Shown: positions 35,686 through 49,689, counted from the stretch's first letter. The stretch is DNA of 64,000 bases from Icerya purchasi (GCA_039619475.1 CM077115.1:513690815-513754814); one strand, 5' to 3'. Notes: a model not told the origin generated them from the sequence alone. Made by a program: numbers and translations.

Positions 35686-38600
35686 TAAAGCATCGGGCCA
35701 GCGTAACTGTTTTATCTAATTTATAAGTTTTTTTTTTCAAGTTAGTTTGATGAATGAAAAAAAAGATTATATCAGGGATCGCGATGCAAACTTTATGGAT
35801 TGTAACATAATATGAGAATCAATGAAATTTCCTTTAATAGTTCTTACATGTGCACATTAGTGATAGGTTACAAGCTGCGATTACAAAAAAAAAAAAAAAA
35901 TTAAGGTTGCTGCTATAAATAGAAATAACCGTTATTTGCATAAAATAGAAACATCGTAAAAAATAGTTACTGGTAAAGTAATGAATATTGCAATCTTTTG
36001 TTAATAGAGTTATAATTACAACCTGATATTATTTTCCCGTTTAAACCATTAAATAATTACGTATTACTCAAAACTGCAGTGAAAACAATTGTGGCAGTAT
36101 TTGTAGTAGAGATACGCAAATCAACTCCGCTAGAGCAGTTTTGGGTACATATATGTGTGTCCTTTCCGACTGCGCATATATATCCATTTCTCAACTCCAA
36201 CTCCGATCGAGTAATTTACTTCATCTCTAGGGTATAATCGCACTCTTCGCTGCGTATTCAACTACGCGTAGTGCTTGGAAACGCACAAAGCAACAGAACG
36301 TCCTTGAACACGATGTGCATTTTTTTGCGCGCAATTCCGATTTGCCAGTACTTATTTTGATAAAATAGTTAGTTCGCATCGCGTTAAAAAACACGTAGCA
36401 TTAAATTTGTGGATCACATTACTCATCTCCAGATTTGAAAATGTTAAATCACACCTTTGCTATTACTATACTGCAATCTATGAACACGTAATTCTGTGAA
36501 ACAGTAATGATAAGGTAAATTTTGACATTTGTGCGCCCAGCTGACGCCTCTTTTAGAGTGGTGATATATCAAATCACTCCGTCAGAGGTTAATTCAACTG
36601 TGACCGGAATGACAACATTTGATCGTTGTGTGACGTCTTTCGGAGTTGAGGTATGTTAAATTATGTCGTCGGAGATATATCTGACCATGCCCGACCGCGG
36701 ATGTATTTCCGAGGATACAACTGTATCCGCAGTTACCCATACGTAATTTGCAGTGGTATTTTAAACCATTTTTAGTACTTAATATAACCATTATTTTGCT
36801 TTTGGCTTTGTAACTGATGTTGATGTGTTAGTAAAATAACGGTTTTGAAGTTTTTTTATTGAGAGGATACAGGTTTTTTATATTTTTGTTTGGTTTGTGA
36901 TAGCTTTTTAAAAATTTTAATCGTAGTTCAATTATAAAAATTTAGATTTCGTTATTTGTTGATGAATGTGACAGAGGTAGTGAAATATAATTTTTTTTTT
37001 TTTTTTTTAGTTACTATTTGTGTTATAAAAATATTTAACAATAAACTATGAACTTCAAGATTAAAAACATTCGAATTTAATTTTAAGAATTTATTATTTG
37101 TACTTTTATGTTTTTGCGTATAATAAAAGAAATTGAGATCAAACTATAAAACTATTACATTAAAAATAAGAAAATTTAAACTTCTTAAGTTTTATTTTTT
37201 AGTTGTAATAATTTTAATTTTTATCTTATATTTTAATAATGCAAATAAAAGTATTATATGGAATTACTTTGAAAAAATAAACAGAGCACTGCAAAGTGTT
37301 TTGCGTGTAAATTGTAATAGGTGATTAAAGATAAAGCTGAAGATTTTTGGTTTTCTTTATCACATACGTCGGAATGAAATATTAAGTATGAATGTATTTC
37401 GTCATAAGATACCCTCCTAATCTTTACATTTATATTTCATAATTTGTTTTTTATTACGCAAGTTAATTTTACTCATACAGTTTTTCAGTATAATGAATTG
37501 CACTCGATGTTTCAGTTAATAGATATTTCTATGCGTATACATGGATGAACAATAAAATTTTAATTTTTTCTGAAAATTAGTTATAATTTACATTTTATTG
37601 TTATTAACTATCTCGTAACACTGCTTTATTTTCAAGTGTTGATATTTAAAACTAATTTATTTTATGTTAAACACGCAACGTTATTAAATCTAGATAGTAG
37701 GAAAGGTGTTTTTATCTTTAAAAAAATATTTTGAAAAGAAACGTCTAGAATTTTTTTATTCTTTTTAAAAATAAACAAAGATCCTACTGGATGTTTTATG
37801 GGCATTACAACATTGATTGTAAACGTAACAAAATAGTAGCTTTACATTCATAACTTCTTTTTAATAACTTGTCACATATAAATGTTAAATAATGAAGAAT
37901 TTTATAATCAGTTTTTTTAATTACAAAATATTAGCACACCAATTGCTTCCAAATATTCTGCTGTACCACTTTTTTTTTTTTTTTGCATAAAAATTGGTTA
38001 TCGATTGTATTCGACATTTTTTAAGATTTATTGTAATTAGTTTGACTTTATAGGGTAATTCTGACATTATCCATACATTAAAGTTCCAATATTACCTGCA
38101 AGTGTATCGTTATATACTATATTTTTGTATTTTATAACTTAAAAATAATGGCTATTTAATAATCTGTAACTGTTTCGTTACAATTATTTAAAAATAGCGG
38201 AAATGTCCATCTCTAGTGTACATGTACACTAACCAGTTATGGACAGGTGAAGGTAAAGGCATAGACTGACATGAACCGGTACACATTGCTGAAAAAGAAT
38301 ACATTATTATTGATAAGTGGCAGTAGTCTAGAGTGAGCGAAAAGCAAAAAGTTGAATAAACGGAATAATATTTTTCAATCCTTATCGAGATGGACGTATA
38401 TAAAAAGAAACGCAACTAGATATCTATTAGAAATTTAATTATTTCATTTTTCATCACTCTGCAAATAAAAGGAATGCAGATCAGTTTTTTATTCTTATTA
38501 TACAGTCGTGTTATGCAGTGTAAATCGATTTTAAAACATACGTAATGTTTATAATATATTCTTTAAAAGATTTTTTTTCACTACAATATTATTTATATTT

Positions 38601-38804
38601 AGCGTTTCCATGTGTAAATGTTTATATGTCTATATAGCAGTTTACACATCGATTATTCTTGTATTGTTACAATATAGTTAACATACATAACAGATATATC
38701 TGTTTCTTGTTTTTCTTTTTTTTTGTCCAAATGAATATAAATAGTTTCCGTTTTAATTAATTTTTTAATTACGTTTTCTCTGGTTTTTTTTTTTTTAAAT
38801 ACAG

Positions 38805-39340
38805 GCGATGTACTTACCGGAGTTTGTTTTGTCGGAGTTTGGGACACCAATATGTTATGCATATTTGTACTCGTTCCGTTGACGATTTATTTGACAATAG
38901 GTACGATATTTTTAGTTTTGGGCTATATCTCGTTATTCCGAATAAGAAGGGTAATGAAACACGACGGAACGAGGACTGATAAATTGGAAAAGTTGATGAT
39001 TCGTATTGGAATTTTTTCACTGCTTTACATAATACCGGCCGTCGTTGTCATCGGATGTCTGTACTACGAACAGTCAAATTTTCATCATTGGATGATCAGT
39101 TGGCAATATAATATGTGTATGAATGAAGGTAAGAAAACGTATTTAATAAATTGTCCAGATATACGGAAGCATCGAGTGGATATAAAGCCAAATTTTATTG
39201 TTTTTATGGTGAAGCATCTTATGTCGTTCATTGTTGGAATCACTTCCAGTATCTGGATATGGTCCGGTAAAACCGTATCTAACTGGAAGGAATTATTTTA
39301 TAGGTTAAAAGGGGATAGCGATTGTCGAGTGTACGTTTGA
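38805..39340 (+). CDS. fz: Frizzled receptor, exon 2 (TM5-TM7 and tail)
   Basis: After the acceptor TACAG the frame continues GDVLTGVCFVG, then WDTNMLCIFVLVPLTIY (TM5), the basic loop RIRRVMKHDGTRTDKLEKL, TM6 (IGIFSLLYIIPAVVVIG), an extracellular loop with C and W residues, and TM7 followed by GKTVSNW, the KTxxxW motif that binds the Dishevelled PDZ domain. The cytoplasmic tail is short and ends CRVYV before the stop. The total is 602 residues, a normal length for insect Frizzled. The last three residues V-Y-V could form a PDZ class II ligand, which is inference. Confidence 0.95.
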
Positions 39341-42300
39341 AAAAAGAAACGTTTAATTATAACGTTATTTTTCGTTTTTTTTTTTTTTTTTTATAGTTGG
39401 TTTTACACTACATGACAGATCCGATGTATTCGATATGTGCAACATTTTAAATTACAACAGTGTTCAGATAACATGCGTATACACACATATCCAATTAAAA
39501 TCTTTTGTTATCTGAAGTAATCCATCAAAGAAACTGACCCAGTTTTGAAGAAAAACTGTTTGTTCTCTATCACTTACATTTGATACGAGTGAGAATTAAT
39601 TGAGTAATTTAGAATAGGTGAATTTGAAATTTTTTGTGGCATAATCAGAATTTTTATGCTAATTTTACGTTTTCACCGTGAAACCGTAATTACAGTACCA
39701 CTCCAACAAACTCGATCTGATTTGGCGATGAACATGTTAAGCGACATTTTGGTATCGGATCGAGTTATCAAACAAATGTTTATAGATAAGCGAATTTCAT
39801 TTACATTGTTACTCAGTTTTCGCTGGTTCGTCACAATATCGGTTCTGTATCGCTTTGCGTTCATTAATTAGCTTAGCTCCTTTTTCGATTTTGTTGTCAT
39901 TTTTGTGGCTATAGATAGCGGAGCACGATGGAAAAATTAATACAGCTTTTATAGGGAACAATCTGCAGTGCTGTATTCTACGGGGGAGGCGCTTTCAACT
40001 TCCTGCTCATTATGATTATTAAAAAATGTTTGTAACATTATTTAAAAAAACAGCAATATCATTTTTAATATTTTTAAAGTCAAATTTCGATATAAAATAT
40101 AATTTATATAATTATAGGCATTAACATCACATATTTATTAGTATACGTATTTCATAAATACAACGTGACTACTGCCGATTTGAATTTTGTATTTAATAAG
40201 TTACCCAAATTATAAAAAAAAAACGTGAAAAAACAATAAAAAACTGGATAGGAATACAAAAAAGGGATTTTTCATAATTAATGGTGATAAGTAAACTATT
40301 TATTTTCTGATTATTTTAATAGACAATAAAAACAAGCCAAGAAGTTTTGCTCAAAAAATAAATGATCTTTATGAGAGTTCAGTTCTAAACATTTCTTTTT
40401 TTTTTTTTATTTATTTATATCGTGAACTTAGTTAGTATGTAACTTTTTTTCATCGACGTGAAGTAGTCCACATTCGTAACAATATTTCTTTTTTCGAAAA
40501 AGGAGAAGACAAACGTGGAAATTTTTACGAACACTATCTAAGTATCTACACGCGTGAAAATATATACTAACGGCAAAACAACGACCGATATTGCATTTTA
40601 TTATAAAATTACACAATACCGCTTAAATTGTGAACGTAATTTTTCTGTTGTAAAATAGCGGTATCGTAGTCACTGCTCTAGTATAGTTTTCTAAATCATA
40701 ACGCCGCGGGTGATTTTTTTTTTTGTTGTTTGTTTATTTCGGGCGCAAGTGCGATAATGACAAACCAGATGATTGCATTATTATTATCGCGTCTATTGCT
40801 CATTACTTATTTGTACGTTTGTCGCGAATTTATTTTTAGACTGTAATTTAGGATATGTGTGTTAGCCTATTGACTAAAGTACGTATGTGTGATGTAGCAA
40901 AAATGTCATGTTTCAATATAAAATTTAAAAATATATGACGCGTAATTGGAGAATGCTTTTGCCTGGTGCATAGCACTTGAATCAAGTTGTCTTTTTATTA
41001 ATTAATTAATTTGTTTTTTTTTTTAAATTAACTATCTAGTTTCTAATTTCGCGCAACAAAGACTGCATCCGCTTTTACATTAAAATCATTCAGATTTTTT
41101 TATGCAGTGTAGTGGGGCATGAAAAAAATTGTTATACAAAAAAAAATAATTATACAAAAAAAAATAATTATAAATACGCTGTGTAGTTCTTTTATTTCTG
41201 AAAGTGGGGCACGTAAAAATCTTTTTCGAGTGACAAATGCATGATACTAACTAAAAACAGAAGATAATCAGAATTATCCTCCAATAAAAGTTACGCAAGT
41301 ACACGCATTTTACTCGCATGCGAAATATGTATTTCGAATTTTCATTGTGTGTATTTGTAAATCGAGTTTCGCTTATTTATTAGCAATTAAATAGTATAAA
41401 AAGTAAACTGGAAGAAGTAATACATATATTCCAGTAGTTCAAAGTTTCTTCTATGTATCTTTTTGTATTTTCCATTTACATAGAAAACGACTTTGAATAC
41501 GTAACACGGTAAACGGTACTTCGAAGTGCAAAAATATTGGAATAAAGAATGAATTCTAAACTAGCCTTGAATTTATGTTCTGTTGACTCAAGTACATTTT
41601 AGGAGCAGGAATCGATTTTGTATTTTCACGAAAAAAAAAAAAATTCCGCTCGATCCTTTTCTTCGATTCCGGTTGGGTAATATTTGTTAATTTATGTTCT
41701 TTCGGTAATACTTTTGAGATCTTTTTGATTTTCCAATTTATTATTTGAGGACCTTGTTTATTTGTGTGCGGGTCTGTGATTGAAATTAAACTTTGTTCTT
41801 ACCGAATACTACTGTGAGTTTGTATTCGTTATGTTTGTTTAAGATGCTGTGCAACTCTCGTGTGTTCATGTATACGAAATGGAAAAGTTTGAATGATTCC
41901 TTTCCGAATTAAGTGTTGGATTTATTTTAAAACTGAAGCTTAATGGATCATCAACTAAAGGCTTGTATTTTTCTGTATAGTGCAGATTATTAATGGAACA
42001 AAATAAGAAAATTATATTATGCATTTCTTTCAGTTAGGCGTCGAGCTAACAGTTCTTTATTTCGTTTATTTATTTATTTTGTGCTTTTCTAAGAAAAGCG
42101 TGTGTTACCGGAAAAAGTTGTTTATTTGCCTGCCCCGGACAAGCTCCTCATGGACACATGTCGATTTTAAAAAAACTACTGTTAATCTGAAGTTTGTTTA
42201 CTACATTGAAATTAATTTTTCAGCTTTACTGCACATTGCTCTTTTTCCCGAATGCTCTCATCTATACGCCGAACTCTTGGCGTTGGATCTTGCTACCCCT

Positions 42301-44059
42301 CTCAATACTTCCTTTATCCTTTCCTTCCAATCTCTAGCCGTTATTTCCCTCCTACTCTCCTTTATACTCTCTATCTCCGATCGCCTCAGAATCTGACTAG
42401 GTGATCTAAGCTCATGTAGTTGGGTCAGTGCTTGCACCGAACTCATTTACACAAAAAAAAAAAAGGCGTGCGGAAGTGTCCTAATATTATTGTTATTATT
42501 AATTTTCAGGTCGAACATTGTATCGCCCTTATTCTGTTTAATTGTTGATTTTTGTTGTATTTCTTTGTGCCATGCATACACACTTGTTTGTTGTTTTTTT
42601 TTGTTGTTTTTCCGCTCAATTCGATAACACTAGTTTTGTTATTATAGAACAACGAATGTGTAATTGAAATTCACTAATAATTGTATCAATTAACGCGATC
42701 AATTTAAAAACTAATGTTATTTGTAAAAGCATATTTTCGTATACAATTTGTGCAAAGAAATTATACGATCCGATTTGTTCTGCACAAAGTTCTTCATTAA
42801 CGTTGATGCGGATGTATAATAATTAAAAGAGTATGTGTAACAGCGAGGTTGTAAAGTTTTTTTTTTTGTTGTGCTTGGGCGCCTAGCGTTATTTTTATTT
42901 ATTTTTTTATTTTCTTACTTATGTTGTAACATCGTGAATGTCTAATTTGATGAGAAACGTAGTATTTAATAGTATTTTAATTCGCATTTAAATACTGCCT
43001 TTTTATTAGTCATTCATTTTTATACACAAATATTTGATGCGTTAATTTAAATTTGCGAAATAATTATTTCGCGTAAATTTTATTTAATATGCAATAAACA
43101 TGTCTCGCTTTATCTCGTAGTTGTTTAATTATTCTATTATATAATCAACTAATTCACCATGAAAGACTTGAATGTGTATTTGTACATAAATTTTTAATTT
43201 TTAATACATGTTTTGTAATTTATTATAACTTTTTAAATATAATATATATATATATATTATAGTATGTATGCATGTATATATGTATATATGTGTATAAATT
43301 GATATAGAATAATTTCGATGCATTTGTTTTTCACTTTAAGTTGTACACATTTAGTATTAATATAATCGATAATTTAATTTTAATAATTTTTTATAAGCTC
43401 TACTTAATTTGTAAAATAAGTACAAAAAATTAAATCAAATACTTTCGGTTGATTGTGTTATTTTTGACGAGAAAATTTTATTTTGCATTTATTATTATGT
43501 TACATACCCATACAAAGAATTGCTCCCATGTTTACAGTTTTTCTGTTCATTTATTTATTTTTTTATCTATCAACTAGATCCTTTGTTATTTCCTTTGATA
43601 TTCGTTTTAGAACCTGATCGTATATAATACTACATAGTGCCAGTTAACCATATTTTCCGTTACTTTTACGATCATTTTTGTGAAGGAATTATAACAGGTC
43701 GATAGAACGTCTGGACGTCCGGAACTTTCTTCTATTTCATTTAATTACACGATTTAAAAAATTTTATGTCGCTGCACGGAAATGGTGACGATTTCTGATG
43801 CAGTGCTACCTACTGTTGCTACAGTACTCAACTGTTTTTGTTTTCTACGTTCAGAACACTAGAATATGTTTTAATTTTAACGAATTTTTCAAAAAAAAAA
43901 AAAGAGAAATAGATTCTTATCGGAAATTTTACATTAAAAGCATTTATTAGTATTTATTAAATGAAAATATTAATATTTTTTAAAAATTGTCTTGATTTTG
44001 CATTTTTATATACGTTTGGTTTTTTCAAATTTTCGTTATATTACTGCTTCCATTTTTTT
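39341..44059. other. Region 3' of frizzled, no gene recognised
   Basis: The first part probably includes the frizzled 3' untranslated region, with candidate AATAAA signals near 40237 and 40324. Reading frames near 42019-42446 are of moderate length on both strands; the minus frame is rich in Arg, Glu and Ser, but I cannot assign either. Short A-rich tandem units occur at 41135-41175 and a TA-rich tract near 43240-43300. Confidence 0.4.
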
Positions 44060-44504
44060 ATGTTCATCAGACAATCTATGCGTTTCTTGAAATCAAACGT
44101 CTAACAAACATTCGTCCTAAACAAATTATCGTTTCCCTTGCGTATGACATGACGCGCCGTCTTGCTAGAACACCAGGTACGTGATAACCTCCTCTCCTTG
44201 ACAGTTCGAGTAGTACAAACTGATTTAACAGCTGTTTGGAACGTTCGCCGTTAACTGTACCATCGAAAAAATAAGGGCCGATGACACCCCACGCCGCAAC
44301 TCATCCAAGCTGTAACCTTGGGTCATTGGAGGAGCTTTTCGCGAACAATAGTTTCTTGGAAGTTTTTAACCCATGCTGGTAAAATTTTTGTTGGTGAACA
44401 TAAGTTCTTTATCGCTAAACGCGAAACGTTTTTATAGGGGAATCATTATTACGAAAAAGCTGCTCAACGGCATATGCGCGCTCCTCGACAAACCGATCAC
44501 TCAT
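44060..44504 (-). pseudogene. IS630/mariner-like transposase relic, internally deleted
   Basis: On the minus strand the ATG at 44504 starts MSDRFVEERAYAVEQLF, and two stops follow soon after. Later blocks give WGVIGPYFFDGTVNGERSK and QDGASCHT, both typical of DDE transposases of the arthropod IS630-Tc1-mariner type. The spacing is far too short for a whole protein of about 340 residues, so internal deletion and frameshifts have occurred. The final catalytic segment ('DLTPLDFFLW') is not seen. Confidence 0.6.
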
Positions 44505-45943
44505 AGTGGTTCGTTATGGTACTGAAAAAAATGTCCTTCTTTTCTCTTTCTAACGTGACCGAGCTCGTTTCCTGACTTACATACAGATGACGCTATTCCT
44601 TTTTGAAATATGATCGGTTTCTCTGCCCATCCCATATATAACGTACGGAATCGTAATAAAATGGTTCAGAAACGACAAAAATATCAAAAAAAATCAATAA
44701 CTCACAATCGGATTGACTTATAAACTTCAAAATTGAATCGAAAAATTCTAATTAAAATTCCCTTTAAGACAATCCGACTGCAAGCTAACCGATCACCCTA
44801 GGCGCCAAAAAAAAAAAAACAAAAAAAACGTCAAGAATATAATATAATATGGAATAAAAAACAACCTCAAAAATCACTTGAAGCTCTTTCATAAAAGCAA
44901 AAAATTACGGTTAAAAAATTATATGGCCCCTAGGCTTAAAAACAACAAAAGAATTATGTTCACGTACACAATAGCTCGAGTAAAAAAGTAGAGAAAACCA
45001 AAACCTATCTCAAACTTATGCATAACGGACCGCTTTATAGGAAAATTATGGCTGAGCTTGCAACTTCATATTGAGACCTTCGGGGGGCCGAAAGCTCGAA
45101 ATTTTTGATTTTTTTTTTTTCCGGGCATGTGATATATTGTTGAAAAGGTCGAGAATGAAACTGTTAGTCTAAGATTCGACTGCAAGATTGCTACGTTCAT
45201 CGAGTACTTAATTAAAATTAAATTTTTATATACAATTATAAAACGGGGCAATATGTTTTGGCCGGGTTGCCTATAAAAATGTGCCCCCCGCTAGTATTTT
45301 TAATTAAATTAATATCAATTGACTTTTTGGAAAAAATTTGATTCACTAGTTATTAAAACAAACTATACTCCACTTTACATGCGTAGAGAACTTGAAAAAT
45401 CATAGTTGTCGTTGCGCGCTTGGCCGCAACCTCTTTGCATCCAGGTGTAAGCTGGTAATATTTTGTTATATTTATACGTTCACGACGTATATTCATTATT
45501 TATAGATCGAATTAAAGCTAATTTTTTTCTGTACATGATAATTTACCTCGGCCTATGTAAAAGTGGCCGCAAATAGCGGTTGCTAGCTGTTAAAGATTAT
45601 TCAGAGAGAACAAAAGTTAGCTCACTACATCATTCGTTAGACAAGGATGACTATATCCAGTTGTACGAGTTTTTAAAGTCCTTGCGCATGCGTCGATAGC
45701 TAGTGTTATCAACTAACAGAGCAAACAGTAGTAGAAACGAATTTCAAATGCTCCAAAAAAAATATCCATAAACATAAAAAAACATTTATTTTTGAATAAA
45801 AAAACAAATTGTCTTTATAAAATTAGAACAAAAAATTAATATTTGTGAAAAACAGTAACCTTGGTTATTTATGTAGAAGAAAATTATATTATGCAGGTAA
45901 TGTTTCAGTTTTATTTAACTTTTTTATTACATTTTTATACCAT

Positions 45944-46207
45944 TTATTCAAAATCCGATTCATCGCTACTCTCACTTTCATCGCGGCTATCACTTTCATC
46001 GTCACAAATATCAAAATCATCTTCATTATCAGTACGATTGTTAATAGAATTGTATAGTACACTTTCAACTTGCGTTGCTGTTGAATCTCCTGAGAACCAT
46101 GTTGGTTTGAGTAAACCATATAGAATCCAGCCATTATTTTCTGCGCTAATACAATCCGGCTCAGTAGCATTTAGCCACATCGAATTAACAAAGATCGTCT
46201 GCAACAA
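45944..46207 (-). CDS. Unrecognised 87-codon frame with acidic tail
   Basis: The frame contains NATEPDCISAENNGWILYG, then KPTWFSGD, and ends in an Asp/Glu/Ser-rich tail (DESESSDESDFE) before the stop. The PTWF...V pattern and the acidic end look like the C-terminus of a protein carried by some arthropod transposons, but I cannot name it. It may be a fragment. It is followed on the same strand by nothing recognisable. Confidence 0.3.
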   Translation of the reverse strand: MLQTIFVNSMWLNATEPDCISAENNGWILYGLLKPTWFSGDSTATQVESVLYNSINNRTDNEDDFDICDDESDSRDESESSDESDFE

Positions 46208-46553
46208 TTTTCGAAGCCTTTAATTTTTTTCAAAAATTTTTTATTGTTTTTTTTTGTAGCATGATATACGGTAGTAGAAACAAGAGAAATATTATTATAA
46301 TATATACCGGTTCAATATAAGAATGTGTACGGAACTGTTTTTTTTTCTCCCTAAGATTATAAAGCGGGAAAATAATAAGCTTTACGTTTTAAATAATGTA
46401 GAAGCAACCAAAAATCCTATCATTATACACATTTTTTTTTTTTTTTTTTTTTTTCATCACGATCTGGCCAAAGTGGCCATTTAGCGAATTTTTTGACCCT
46501 GAACTGACGTGAAGGGAAAAGCACCCACCGGCACTCATCCACAATCTGTAATC

Positions 46554-47747
46554 CTACAAAAGGTCTAGGGGTTTATGACGCCTTAATCTACGTATATTAC
46601 CGGTGGTATTCAGCAATTGTACAGCCAGGTTATTTGGGTGACCTTCCAGTCTGGACGCGTGTCTCTGAGCACAATGTTTAATAACGTCATTTACGTACGG
46701 AATGCACAAGTCTTTGGGCAGAGCATCATTGGTTACATACCATGGTGCATTTGATAGGGTCCTTAAGAGTTTATTCTGGACTGTTTGAATTACTTTTATA
46801 TTTGTTGGCTTAGCACAGCCCCAAAGCTGCAGTCCGTACGTCCATATTGGTCTGATGACAGTAGTGTACAGCAAGCGCTTATTTTCCATTGACAACACGC
46901 TATTTCTACCTATAAGCCAGTTCACTGTCCTAACTCGAATGTTAATTTCCTTTTTCTTCGTATCAGTATGTTGCCTCCAGGTTAGTCGCCTGTCCAAATG
47001 CATACCCAAATATTTCACACTGGTTTGAATTGGTATAGTTGTATTACAGATTTTAACAGATGGAACCGTAACTTTTCTATTGGTAAAGTGGACATTAACC
47101 GATTTTTCTTCATTTATCTTTATTTTCCATTTTCTGAACCCATCTTCCGCTTTGTGTAATGCATTCTGTAGATTACCACTGGCAGTGACAGGATCCGTGC
47201 TACATGAAAGCAAGGCCGTGTCATCAGTGAATGTAGCTACGTGCACACTGTCCATTACCGGAAAGTCGGCAGTGTATAGTAAATACAGCGTGGGTCCCAA
47301 CACTGAACGCTGGGGCACCCCGGCTAACACAGGATGAATCTCAGAAAGTTCATGTTCAAAGCGTACTTGAAAATATCGTGAATTCTTATTCATCAATTGT
47401 GATAAATTTTCCGGAAGAAGTAGTTTTAATTCGTACTGTAAACTTCCGTGACACACCTTGTCAAAGGCCTGAGCAACATCAATAAACGCAGCCGTACATA
47501 CCTGCTTTGTTTCTAGACTATTTTCAATTATATTTACTACCCTATATAACTGATCCACTGTGGAGTGTTGTTTAACAAAACCAAATTGATGATTTGGAAT
47601 TATATTATTTTGTTGCAAATATGGCCGTAACCGATTTAATATTAATTTCTCCATTACTTTAGACAACATTGGTAGTAGCGATATAGGCCGATAAGAAGAT
47701 ACATTATGTGGATTTTTTCCGGGCTTAGGAATCAATAATTTGCGCAA
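46554..47747 (-). pseudogene. Jockey-type reverse transcriptase, largest open part
   Basis: The frame is open for 397 codons, from LLIPKPGKNP to the natural end RRHKPLDLL. It covers fingers, palm and thumb, followed by the Jockey C-terminal region with WTYGLQLWG. The upstream part with PTAFTSPLEVKSVIKSLKNK lies in another frame (48045-47725). Confidence 0.85.
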
Positions 47748-48268
47748 ACTTCCACTGCTTCGGAAAATACTGTAGGCGAAAAACAGCGTTACAAATAAAT
47801 GTAATCAACATAAGAGCTTTATGTGGCAGCTCTTTGAGTAACTTCGCTGTAATCAGGTCATAGTCTGGACATTTTTTGTTCTTCAACGACTTTATTACGC
47901 TTTTCACCTCTAGCGGCGAAGTAAACGCTGTCGGAAGATTTATTAGCGACGATGACCGCAATTGTGTCGCTGAATATGTTGAGCTGGTATCCGATGTGGA
48001 ATTTGTTAGATCTGACATTACGTCAGACTTAAATATATTTGCCAAGTAAGCAGCAAATAAGTTCGCTTTTCCTTTTTCATCCCTAGCCCAGCATCCACTA
48101 TTATTATCTGTTATCGGCGGTATGCTCTTAACCGGTTTTTTAATATTTTTGCAACACTTCCACAGCGAGTAATCACCTTCAGGCAGCGGCGACAGTTTTA
48201 ATAAATAATCTTTAAATGTCTGATTCTTTATATCTGTTAGTCATTTCTTTAATTGCTTAGCTCTTTTA

Positions 48269-48934
48269 TTAAATAAGGTTTTGTCGTTCGGATATCTGGT
48301 TAGAAACCACCTTTTTTCGTAGTCGCCTTTTCTCCAATACAAGATCCCTAACTATTTTTGGATATCTGTTATTTACTTTTTTCTGTTCACTATAGGGTGT
48401 GTTTAAAGTAGCTGCTGTTTGTATTTCACAAGTAAGGTACTGCACTGCGTTCTCGATGTTTTCTTTGCTCTTAAGTGGAATTTTCAAATTTAAATTTAGC
48501 TGCAAATGTTCTCTATAGGCTTCCCAATCAGTTTGGTAATTATGTAGAAATAATTGAGCTTCTTTATATGTAACAGTGTCGTTTAGTGTTAATACAACGG
48601 GCGAATGATCAGAAGAAAGATCAAAGGAAGAATTGATATATGTATACTGATATGCTACATCTTTTGTAATATAAAAATCCAGAAGATCAGGCAATTTGTT
48701 CGGATCGGCTGGCCAATATGTAGGTTGCCCTGATGAGATGTAAGATATATTCTTATTATCCATAGTATTTTTGAGAATCCGACTTCTGGGAGTTGTAAGT
48801 CTAGATCCCCACGCTGTATGTTTGGAATTCCAGTCTCCAGCCGCTATATACCTGCTACCCAGAGAATCAAAGTAATTTGAAAGCTTCGGGATAGTTAGCT
48901 TGTGACGTGGAGGACAATAAACTGCTGATATCAC
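48269..48934 (-). pseudogene. Jockey-type APE endonuclease and linker
   Basis: This 221-codon open part begins MISAVYCPPRHK and contains the AGDWNSKHTAWGS and SSDHSP endonuclease motifs, then the linker to the reverse transcriptase. The N-terminal endonuclease strand is in other frames up to 49241. Confidence 0.85.
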
Positions 48935-49689
48935 TATCTGTCCATTTACTGTACATACTTTAATATTGGTTCCTTGAAGATACTCCTCCCTGAAGTGATC
49001 CAGTTCATGATGTCTTGTGTTTGATTTAATTAAAATAGCGGAACCCCCCCGCGCTTTCCCAGACGGATGAGTACAATGATATGTTATATAATTATTTATT
49101 TTAAAGTAATCTAATACGGTTAAATGTGACTGATATTAAACATATATCTATAGAATTGTTATTCAAAAATACTTCGATTTCGGCTTTATGGTTTTTTAAA
49201 CCATTTGCATTCCATGTCGCTATTTTTAAATACTTAACCATTATTTAATCAGTTTATTAATATGTTTATATGTTTTTTTGTTGTTTTTTTTTCGAACAGA
49301 AATTATTACGTAAAGAAAAATATAGTACAGTTTAATGATTTAATACGGGAATTAAATTAAAGGCGTAGGTAAAAACTTATCCGTCAGCGCTTGATAGTCG
49401 GTTACAAGATCCTTATTCCTCAATTAATGGTTGACGTAGAGGCCCCTGTACATTGCGCCAATGTTACGATTACGCCTTTTTGAGCGTTGCCGATTAAAGA
49501 AAAATAGGACGGAGGAGATACGCAAAAAACTGAAAAAGAGAAGACGCGGAGAAACGGGAAAAATGAAAAAAACAAACGACAAAAAAAAATCGATGCTGGG
49601 TGCCTCTCCGTTGGAGACCCCCAGACCCCCCAAGGCTCTTTGTTTAGAGCCTACAGGCTAAAATTCAAAAAAACATGGAACATGCTTTA

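Larger units (their letters stand above)
33767..38804 (+). other. frizzled intron (5.0 kb)
   Basis: The intron starts GTACGT and ends TTTTTTTAAATACAG, splitting the Gly codon of the 'E-G-D-V-L-T-G-V-C' motif in phase 1. It contains a diverged internal duplication (34085-34500 and 35267-35685), a patch near 36120-36760 with more G and C than its surroundings that I cannot assign, and poly-T tracts. No other gene was found in it. Confidence 0.85.
46432..49241 (-). mobile_element. Jockey-type LINE, near full-length ORF2, broken
   Basis: The ORF2-like sequence starts with the ATG at 49241 (MVKYLKIATWNANGL, the endonuclease start). It continues with AGDWNSKHTAWGS and SSDHSPVVL (APE endonuclease), then reverse transcriptase motifs SSYRPISLLP, GFVKQHSTVDQL, AFIDVAQAFDKV, GVPQRSVLGPTLYLLYTADF and FTDDTALL, and ends near 46554. 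The total is about 2.7 kb, normal for Jockey ORF2. Frameshifts near 48270 and 47740 and an early stop disable it. A T-run at 46432-46454 is the minus-strand poly(A) tail. The catalytic box reads FTDD where F/YADD is usual. No ORF1 was recognised, so the element is 5' truncated. Confidence 0.9.

Noticed and set aside
36594..36791. 65-codon minus-strand frame in the frizzled intron as an exon
   Set aside because: The patch has more G and C than its surroundings, but the frame has no recognised motif and frizzled needs no extra exon here.
42258..42446. Arg/Glu/Ser-rich minus-strand frame opposite a hydrophobic plus-strand frame
   Set aside because: The composition is suggestive of a mobile-element protein, but I found no motif, no neighbouring element part and no repeat borders, so I could not support a call.
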